A stretch of DNA of 64,000 bases from Gavia stellata (Eukaryota; Chordata; Aves; Gaviiformes; Gaviidae), in the NCBI RefSeq assembly GCF_030936135.1, contig NC_082598.1, positions 30,250,687 to 30,314,686 of the forward strand, in the 5' to 3' direction. The position numbers and the translations under genes are program-made. This document shows positions 1-9,267 of this stretch, one piece after another. The notes under the pieces are model-generated. The model did not search any database, was not told where the DNA came from, and saw only the letters and a list, made by a program, of their open reading frames with translations. Every line of letters starts with the position of its first letter. Position 1 is the first letter of the stretch.

Positions 1-3000
1 TGGTCGCTAAGTCACACTGAAGCATGCCATTGCTCTGCGACCTGCTCCAAGCACGGGAAACTGTCCCTGATGCAAAAAGCATAGAGAGTTGTCCTTAGGT
101 CTAAGCAGGAGCAATACCGAAATGAGGATGAGCCATCGGCTGTCTTGGTTGTTTAGGTTATATTGCAGAGGTTTTTATGTTCTGTAACAGCAAAACCAAG
201 CCCAGTCCTACTTCCTAAATGGTGTCTTGTCCACTGATGAGAGCCTTGGAAGAGCCCAGTCACCTGCTGGTATGTGTAAGGCTGCCTCCAGCCCAAGCCG
301 TCCATCCCGTCTGGACAGGGGGCAGTTGCTGTGCTGTATTTGCATCCCTTCCGCAGCCCTCCTGTAGCAGTGTGACTCCCTGGACACCAGAAATGAAGGA
401 AACCCCACGTTAAACCTACTCGCAACAAAGCCAGATAGGAATTCCCTCTGCCTTTAGCCAGCTGCCTTGCTCCCTTGTCCTCCACTCGTACCTCTCAGCA
501 AACCTGCCGCCCCAGCACACACCCAAGGAGAGGGACCTTTCTCAGTGGTTTAAGCAGTTTAAGCACAGGTTTTCTTTCATAACTTCACCTGTGTCCAACA
601 AGCATTAGTAGCAATGGGCTTTATTTTGGAAAGGGTGAACAGAAATTTCCTCTCAGGCTGTAGTTTCCACCCAGCTTGAATTACAAATGATTTTTAGGCA
701 GCTGGATAAAACTCCCCCAAGCTGTGGTGCATCAGCGCACTGGGCACTCAGGCACAGCCTGTCCTAGGCCCCTACTCCAACAACTTCTAGCTAGAAGCTA
801 GAAAGTACGTTGTTCTCTGTTAGTATTTTCCTTTCTCATTTGGTGGAGATTTCTGTAATTCATTCTGTAAAAAACCATGACTAATGGATTCATAAATTGA
901 GACTTTGTTTGTTTGGTTGGTTGGTTTTGAGAATTCAGTGAGCCTGTGTTAAAGGTATGTTGTAGCTCAGCCACAGAAACCCGTCTCCAGAATATTTCCA
1001 GCAAATGAGAGTATTTGTTTTCAAAATCCCTGAATATTTTAGGGAGAAGGGAAAAGTGCTCTGGCGTAGCATAAGAAACAAGTGGAAATGCTTTCCTTCT
1101 ATCTGGAATCGATGCTTTCCTTTTCTTCCTATTAATAAGACGGCATTACACCTTAAAACGTGCAACTGAATATACTGCGGCGGCAGTGTCCCCTTCGTTT
1201 TTGCAAGCAGTGCAATTACCGTGAAGCCTGCTGGTGGGGGAGGCCCTGCCAGGGGTGAAGAGAGAAGGAAAGCTGGCGGCCGGTGGGACCAGGGGCCCAT
1301 TTCCTTCCTTGCCTGGGGACCCATTCCAGCCATACCACGCTGCAGCGCTGCAGGTAACACAGGGCAAATAACTCTGGGCTCTGAGCAAGAAAGCAAATAT
1401 AAAAATGACCATGAAAATTGCCCAACCAGTTAAAACTCGTTCCAGCCAGGAGCTGAAGTCCTACCCTGAAATACTTAAATCCCATTTGGATGGCATAGAT
1501 TTACATTCCAGATGAAGAATTAATGGCTTTCACACAATAGCCTCAGCAGAGATGCCCCAGCATACCAACCTCTGTGTTTTTGATAGATGGAATTTGTAAT
1601 TCCTCCAGGAGCTGCATTCTTCTAAGTGTAACTTCTATTTTTGGACTGACTACTTGCTTTACTTCGAAAAAAACCTGTGCTCTTGTCACACCATAGAGAC
1701 TATATGAGTCATCTATACAATAACACTAAACTACTCTTCTCTGTTATGGCGCAGTTCATCATAATCACAAAGGGATTTATAGAAAACAAACATAGCTGAC
1801 AGAGTCTGCTCTTAAGCTTCCTGTGTTTAATCCTTGTGCATGTTTAGCCAGCTGAACAGTGTATCGTTGAAAAATGGATTGTTATTAAACTGTTGGTGTT
1901 GCAGTAGCTCCAAAGTCTCATTTTTTGCTAATAAAAATGAATGCCTTTCCTCTGACAATTTTCAGCTGCCTATCTATAGTCAGCTGCCCACATAATGATT
2001 GTGTGAATGCTAATGACTGTCCTGAAACTTTGATGAATAAGGCTGTCTTAAGGCTGTTAAGGCTGCCTCATAGGCAGCAGTGCTTGCTCATTTAAATACC
2101 TTAAACACATCCTTCACAAAGCATCACCAATGGGCTCTAGCCTCAGACAAAACAGAATATAGAAATTTATGATATAGAAACACAGTGAAGCACAATGTAA
2201 CCAGTTTCTTGTACCCTGCATATCTATGTAGCTTACTAGTAGTGTTTCCCAAGTGGGAATCATTTACTTCCCAACCTGCCCCATTTTTCTTTGTTTATCT
2301 AGTTTGGATTATCGACAAAATGTTTTGGATCACCTGGTTTCTTACGGAAATCTCTACAGTTGCAGGCTTTTTTTTAAACTGTTACTTACAAATTGTTAAC
2401 AATAATTGCATTTTTAAAATGTTATATGGATCCAGTTCCTACCGAAAGGCAGTAGGAGTGGGGTGCCTAATTCCTTTAGGCATTTAAGGTCTGCAAAACC
2501 CAGTCATAAGACAAACCTTCTGATGAGCTGCTCCTTGCTCTAAGGAGCCCTCCTCTCCTCCATGATCCCTGTTGTGTGAGCTGGCAGCAGGTAATTATCA
2601 TCTCCCCTCACAGGCACCTTTTGCTAGGCTAAGCAAGCCTGTCTTTCCTCCTCTCTTCTTGTAACACAGGCATTTCTTCCCCTGATTGCCCTCACAGCCC
2701 CTTGCTGTATCAGTTGCATCTGCAGCACGGGTGGGAAGACCTGTGCCTGGTATTCCCAGGGAGTTCTCACCCATCCCACCACCCTTCCCTGCCAGGTACC
2801 AGACCTAACATGCTCTGCCGTCACGCTTGCTTCCCATATATTCAGGTTGCCTCTTTTCTCCCCAGATTCAAGGAAGCCCTTGGCTCCAGGTCTGTGACTT
2901 TTACAGAAGCAAGCTCAGACACGTGGTCTAGCGTGTAGCCTGGGATGTGGGTCTCAGTCTTCCTATCAAAGTTGTTCCACTGCCCTGAGGGATGTGGTGT

Positions 3001-4611
3001 TCATTCAGGGAAAGAGAGAGAAGGACTCATTCCTGGTGGTTCAACTGCTCATCTCAGAAACTTCAGGGCTACAGTCCCTGCTTCAATGCCATGTGTCCAT
3101 GGACTTTTCTACAGAATATTTGGGGGTATAAAGCATTGAGGTGTTTCGAGATGAGGTAGCAACTGAAAGGGTTTAAGTGGCATGTACATACCGGCTTTAT
3201 GCGGCGCAATCCACTTACAGTTTGAGCTTTTCTCACGTTTCTTTGCTATACACCATGACAAGCCTATGAAGGAGTTAGTAATTCCTGTACTAAGGGAATA
3301 CTTCCTGTGTTGCAGCATGGGCTGGTTAATTGAGGATTTAAAAGAAATGCTGAATAACATCCAGATCTTCAAGCATATTTAGGTGCTCTGTTCCCATGGG
3401 CAAACAGACTACCAGTATGACAGGAGACAGTGTAATGGTATGACATTATGCAATTAAGGCTGTAACAAAATGCATATGCATGTGGGAGGATGAGTTAAGC
3501 TTGCCCAGGCAATCTTATTTCTGGCATTTCCTATATTTTCTGCATTTTACTTTGCAACCTACACGTTCACTCATCATAACTTTCTGTTGTAGTATGTAGG
3601 CATGACTTGAATTTACATCCTTCTTGCTAAAGAAGTTGTATTATAAATGTAAAACTTTCAGTATCTTCCCATTTCAGAACAAGGTCAGCTCAAGCCATGT
3701 GCCAACCTGGCTGACCCCCCTGCGTGGGGCAGGGCACGTGCACCCAGGGCCTCCCACCAGCAAAGCTGCGGGGCCAGTCGCTGCCTGCCCAGAGGTGACA
3801 GCCAGAACCTGGAGAGGTGGTAACCAAAACGCTGCCTTCCCTGTCTGTAGTTTCAGGGTGCAACTTCTGCGTGATGACTCCAGTTAAAGGATCTGCAGAA
3901 AGCTCTTCTTTTGCTTAGCAACGGAGGGAAGCTGTACCAGCCCCAGCGCTCCTCTGCCGGTGTAAGCATCATCCTATGGTTTGCCCGGCACAGCAGGACT
4001 TGTCAGTGACCTTTCCTAACATAACCCGGGCGTTAGTCCCTTGACAAACTGACTCTGTTGTAACACAAGATGAGATTTAGAGAGGCCAGCAACGGCACTT
4101 TAATGCCACAGGTTTTAAAGGGCTTAATATAGATTCCAAGGCATTCCTAAAATGGAAAACAAAATTTCTGCTAAGCGCTTTCATGCACATTTTTGAATGA
4201 AGCATTAGAGCTTGTATTAATTCAAGAGATTCTGTCATCAGGGCTTTCCCCTCCCCTCCCCGCCCTCCCCGCCTTTTCGGACCAAACTGGCATTCTGCGT
4301 GCAGAACAACTGCTTGTACTGTGGGGGCACAAACCAGCACAAAAAAATACTGGCAGCAGATGGGCAGCCCTGAATGGAAAAGAAAACCCTCAGCTTTCCA
4401 CTTCTTGCATGAGAGTTTGGGAGCGTTACATAAGGAGGAAATGGGGAAAAAAAATGCAAGCTTAAGAGAAGATAAAATCTGATTAAAATGCAGACTAATA
4501 TAATTGCAGAACATTACTCAGGCTTTCTTGTGGAGAGAGAAAAATGTCTTCTATTGTGCTGCTATAGAAACCACGTAGAGTCTGTGGGTAGGTGAGAGTG
4601 CATGGAGTGTG

Positions 4612-4631
4612 TCCCTCCCTCCCTCCCCCCT
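4612..4631. repeat. CCCT-rich pyrimidine simple repeat
   Basis: A short run of tandem CCCT units ends in a C tract. This is low-complexity sequence with no evident function. Confidence 0.7.
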
Positions 4632-5889
4632 TTCTCTGCCCTGGAATGAAGATTCTATCTTGCTCAGTAAGCTTGGCCTTTGCTGGCTGGGAGATCTCTC
4701 CCAGTACAGAGAGAAGTTGTTTTCCTGTTTATGTAGTTTCTTTTAATATCTCTGTTCCCTCCATCTTTTGTTCTGCTCTTGGAAGGTGATGCAGGGCTGT
4801 GCCAGGAGAGGTTACAACTCTGGTCTTCTCGGGCTCTTCACAGGGGTTGGTCAACTTGGCTCTATGTGTTGGGAGTATGGGACATATGTACTGTGCCATG
4901 AACAGAGAGCTTTCTTGTATTTACTCCTATAAAGCCAAAGAGAGAATTCATGGTGCTTTGGAACGTAAATACGTAAATATGTATCTGGAATGAGCAGATG
5001 TTGGCCATGTTTCTGAACACCGTGTCCACACCACTTGTTTCTCTGAAGGCACGCCTTAGAAGTTAATTACCAAAGCCCTAGATAACAAAGTCAGGTTCAT
5101 TCCCTGGTTGCCAATGGAAGTGTCTTTATGGAAGGTGTAAGCTGCCTGCAAGCTTACCTTCTGAACAGTGGCACAAAAGAAACTATAGAAACGTGTCCCT
5201 GAAGTGTGGAAGTGTGTATTCACACTGGCTCCAACCTATGACCATCCGGGCTAAGACCTTGTGTCTGACAGCAGTCACTTCTGCGTAACTGAGAGGAAGA
5301 GATAAGAAATTTTGTATTAAAAAGACTGATAGATGAGGAAGCCTGTTCACACTGTGTTAGAGTTCTTTCTGGTTCATAATACTTAAGGAGACTGGTTCAA
5401 AATTTGAGGAGACTAATTTACTGCTGCTTATAAATGTTATGCTAGCATAAAGTACTGTAAAACTGCATTTTCTCATAATTCATAAATGTATACTCCTTCT
5501 TTGTATAGTGATAATTTTCATTTTTGTCTCAGTGCCTTCCTACAACAATTGACTCAGGGGCTCAATTATGTATTTTACAAGAACATATTTTGTATCTCAG
5601 TTTTTCCAGAAGTTCCACCTTTCAATCTGGCTGATTATTTTGCTTTCGGTGTTCTGAGAGAGAGGGAAAGAACCCATTCTCCAGTTATTTTAGCACTTTC
5701 CTGTAGTCTCTAATTAATCATCTTCTTCATAAAAACAGTTTATTGAGGTGTCGTCTCATTTTTGCCACCCTTTCCCATTTCCCCTTTTCTACCATACACC
5801 TTTACATGTTGGAGACACCACTGGTGCATGCATTGCTAGATGTTAAGCCTAAATAGTTATTCATATAAGGGTTTCAGAATATCGTCTGC

Positions 5890-6265
5890 AGGCCGCTAGA
5901 AGGGATCTCATTGCCACTGCCGTCAACCACACCATGTAATCCCTTCTACAAACTCCTCCAGCTCCACTTAAAAGAAGTCAGACTTGATTTTGCTCCAGCC
6001 ACTCTTGCTAGAGGGCTGTTCCAGTGTTTTGCTACTCTGACTGCAGAGATGAGCTTATACCCACTTGTTCTCAGGCTGACATTGGCCCTTAGTTTCAACT
6101 AAACTTTCTTGGCTCCCCCTTTTCCCAGGCCTCACTTTCGTTGTTTTGCCTAACTGAATACACCAAGTGTTTTTATCCTCCTCTGAAATGGGCTGTCCAG
6201 TCCCTGATCATCATAGTGGGTTTTGTCCATGCTTGTTCCACTTTGATTTACTCTTGACTGGCTGA
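5890..6265 (-). repeat. Degenerate CR1-type LINE fragment (reverse orientation)
   Basis: The + strand carries diverged blocks that, in order, resemble the reverse complement of avian CR1 elements. One block reads like the 'ctgttccagtg' segment followed by a ctctgactgcagag-like stretch. About 140 bases on, a block reads like 'ccctgatcatc' followed by a tgtgg-like stretch. Order and spacing fit a CR1 copy inserted on the - strand with many substitutions and indels. The subfamily cannot be named by eye. Confidence 0.55.
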
Positions 6266-7888
6266 CAGAATCACGCATTGTACTGCAGATCTTTTCTGAA
6301 ATTGCTTATCTAACCTAACTGGGTTTATGTTTCCCTTTTTACATAACTCCTACTCATCTTGTGATTAACTAGTCTTTCTTTTCCAAGTTCTCATCTCATA
6401 GTCAATGGAAGAAATTTTTGTGATTAATCTCTGCATGTCATTAGTATTATCAAATGTAATTCTATTTTCATTAATGCAGTTCTAAGAGGCATGCAGTTTC
6501 TCCAATATACTATTCCCACCCCTGTTTGAACCCGTGATGTCTCCTAGCAGATTTCATTAGCATGCTCATGTTCTCGATGACACCACTATAATGCAAATAT
6601 GAAGGACGGCAGGAGCCTTGATGAATCCCACAGAGCAGCTTTCCTTCAGTCTGACGCTTCCCATATAAAACACCCCTCTGTTGTTGTCTCCTGTTCCCCA
6701 CATTCTTCTGCTTAAACGGTTGTTTCCTGTCTGGACAGAATCAGGTATTATTGACCCCAAATAGATTAGATCTACCACATTTTCTTTCTTTAAGGAAAAG
6801 GGAAACAAAGTTGTATCAGGGAAAGATATGCTGAACCAACATTTCATGTAATCCCATGCTGGATTTTATCCCATTTATTCCCATATCTTTAATTATTCTT
6901 TCCTTCAAAATTTGTCCAAATTATTGTGAATTGTTTCCTTTCCTTTATTTAATGCAAGTATTCCAGAATGATTTGAGCACTACAGTAAAACTGCTTGCTC
7001 CTTCCACACTCGTCTCCACATACTTGGCCTGTCTGCACTCTGGACGAGATCATTTGTTTTTCCCCACTGCAGTAATTACCGGTGACTTTCCTCCCATTAC
7101 TCATCCTCCTTCTGCTCCCGTCTTTCACATAATCATCTTTATTAAAAATGGAGTAAAAACGCTTTTTGGTTTTGGAAATATTGTCAGACTTCCTTCAATC
7201 TGTATGCCACTCTCACTGCATGACAGCCCTGTTTCTTTTTCCCTGGTTGCAGGAACTGCTTCTAGCTGCCATTATTTACCTTCTGTATGTCCTCACCTTG
7301 AAGACAAAAATTTCTTAGGAGAGTGATCCTCCTCGCTGTTACCTGCCGGTTTTCTGTTTCCAGTGACCGTAGTTACCAAGCTGCCAGGAAATCTTCTGTG
7401 AAACCCTTCCCCTTTGATTAAGATACAATGGCCAGATCATTTCTGCTGCTCTGGTGTAAAGAAATCCAGTCTTTCTTTTGTATTCAAGTCCTTGAGTGCT
7501 TTAGCCTTGTTGATTTTTTCTAATTAGTTCTCTTGCTCTTTCCCCTTTTCACTTAGAATGCCTTTTTATAAATCTATGTTTTACCCATGTATTTATTTTA
7601 AACTGCATCTATCAAATGATTTTTTCCCCTATGACTTTAGCAGTCTTACAACATACTCACTACTTACAGAGCTAAACCGCCATCACCTCAAGAGAGCTGT
7701 TTCTCTGTTGTACCCAGCACTGCTCAGCCCCAGGCATCATTCATAGCGTCTACTCTCACCTTTATATCTGGGAAACCAGCAGCTACTGCCGGAGCAGCAA
7801 TTTGTTTCATTATATTCCAGGTATCTTTTTCCATATGCAAACGTAGCTTTGGAGCTTATAGAAGGCTCTGCACAAACGTGTGTTTGCT

Positions 7889-7918
7889 GTGACGGTGACC
7901 GTCGTTGGCCACCGTCAC
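7889..7918. repeat. Perfect 9-bp inverted repeat
   Basis: GTGACGGTG at 7889-7897 is matched by CACCGTCAC at 7910-7918 with a 12-nt loop. The left arm also begins the near-palindrome GACGGTGACCGTC. It lies about 1.2 kb upstream of the RASL11B start codon. It could fold as a hairpin or be a symmetric protein-binding site, or it may be chance. Confidence 0.6.
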
Positions 7919-8962
7919 CATCAGGCTCCTGGTTCTACCCGTGACACTCTTTTAAGACTTTCCCTGCTGTGGTTTTGAGCCAAACGCTTCGGGTCTGTTC
8001 CTTGTTTTTGCGCGATTAGCCTTCAGTGTTACCCAGTGGCCTTTACTACGAGGTCTGTCTTTCCGGGGCACGGGAGAGCGATTTTATTCTGCTCTGTTAC
8101 CTCTCTCCTAGCAAGCTCTGTTTCATGACTGGGCAGGTCTTATGCCTCCATTTTGCTGCTCGGGCTCCTTGCTTATGCTGGCAAGGGTTTCCAGTGCTTG
8201 ACACTGACCTCTTCCCAGGCCGGTACAGTCCTCTGTTTCCCACCCACTGCTCATTTATATTTCTCCTCCCTTGCCATCATCTTCTGATGGTTTTTTAGCC
8301 ATCGTCATATCCATGTTTTACCCCATTTTTTTCATCTCTCTGTGTATGACAACCAACGGAGAGGGCACAGACCTGTCCCAGCCTCGTCCCTTGGTTTCCA
8401 TTCCTTTCTCCGCAGTTGCCGCCGTCCTGACTTCAGCCGGCTCCTGCTCTGGGTGGTTATTCCAAAGCGCTTGTCCAGGGCAGGGCTGGGAGGGACGGGA
8501 AAGCTTTCCGGAGGTGGACGGAGGTGTGGGACTGGGGGTGTACGCTGACCGACACCCGCCCCTACGGGGAAGCAGGGGTGAGGTACCCCGGCAGGGTGAA
8601 CACCAGGCAGATGACCGAGCCTTTGTACCACGGTCTGTCCGTCGCAGTCAACCTGGCGGGACGCCGGGACGTGACCCCCGCGCTGGGGTCTTGGGGAAGG
8701 CTCGGTGGGTTGCCGGTGAGTGCCGGAGGTGTTTGACACCTGAGGGCTGTGGAGCTCACGCTCTCTCTCTCCCACCCGCCACCCCCCCCACCGCGCCCCG
8801 CCTGTTTCCAGGCTTCTCGTCATGCCCAGAAACACCTCATTCCTGACAGCCTTCACCGCCCTGCGCACGGGCCGCCCGGGCCCCCTCCGCCCCTAACGGG
8901 GCCGCGTGCTCCCCGCCGCCCGCGCCGCCCTCCCGCGCCCCGCGCAGCCGCTCGGCTCTGCC

Positions 8963-9058
8963 CGGCGGGGCGGGGCTTGGGGCGGGGCGTGCCAGCGGCC
9001 GGGCACGCTGAGTGGCCGCCGGGGGCGGGGGCGGGGCTTGGGGCGGGGGCGGGGGCGA
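8963..9058 (+). promoter_or_regulatory. Cluster of Sp1/KLF-type GC boxes, RASL11B core promoter
   Basis: Repeated GGGGCGGGG cores occur at roughly 8967-8987 and again at 9021-9058, within 60-160 bp upstream of the RASL11B ATG. No TATA box is visible. Transcription probably starts within or just downstream of this cluster, giving a short GC-rich 5' UTR. The exact start site cannot be read from sequence. Confidence 0.65.
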
Positions 9059-9071
9059 GAAAAGCGCCGGG

Positions 9072-9119
9072 GGAGCGGCGGCGGCGGCGCTGGTGGGCGC
9101 GCGGGGCGGCGGAGCGGCG
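9072..9119 (+). repeat. CGG-rich repeat in RASL11B 5' UTR
   Basis: A short run of about five GGC/CGG units just upstream of the initiation codon is followed by further GGCGG-rich sequence. If transcribed it would make a strongly structured leader. No upstream ATG lies between the GC boxes and the start codon, so the first ATG is the RASL11B start. Confidence 0.6.
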
Positions 9120-9267
9120 ATGCGCCTGACGCAGAGCATGTGCACCATCGCCGAGTGCGCGCCCGGCGGGGAGGGCTGCCCCGCCGCCGCTGCTGCTGCC
9201 GCCGCCGCCGCCCGGCCCCGCCTCGTCAAGATCGCGGTGGTGGGGGGCAGCGGCGTGGGCAAGACAG
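9120..9267 (+). CDS. RASL11B: RASL11B exon 1 (coding part)
   Basis: The exon encodes residues 1-49 plus one base of codon 50, from MRLTQSM through the alanine tract to the P-loop GGSGVGKT. Its donor is CAG|GTGAGG at 9268. The ATG at 9120 is chosen because translation from it matches the conserved RASL11B N-terminus. An in-frame GTG further upstream at 9012 would add only a low-complexity Gly/Ala stretch. Confidence 0.95.

Larger units (their letters stand above)
1..8790. other. Noncoding flank upstream of RASL11B
   Basis: No exon, RNA gene or intact mobile element can be supported here. The open frames are short, lack splice-joined homologous partners and occur on both strands, as expected by chance. 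GC content rises towards the right end as the RASL11B CpG island begins. Recognisable contents are a decayed CR1 fragment near 5.9-6.3 kb, a pyrimidine run near 4.62 kb and an inverted repeat near 7.9 kb. Distal regulatory elements may lie here but cannot be called without alignment. Confidence 0.6.

Noticed and set aside
6856-7326. 156-codon + strand ORF upstream of RASL11B
   Set aside because: Pyrimidine-rich sequence yields a Phe/Leu/Ser-rich translation with no domain, and there is no promoter or splice evidence.
9012-9119. In-frame N-terminal extension of RASL11B from an upstream GTG
   Set aside because: No ATG, only Gly/Ala low-complexity sequence, and the conserved N-terminus begins at the ATG at 9120.
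8271-9262. Several long overlapping open frames on both strands (up to about 190 codons)
   Set aside because: They lie in the CpG island, where stop codons are rare. They overlap one another and RASL11B exon 1, are low-complexity (Pro/Gly/Ala/Arg) and match no family.
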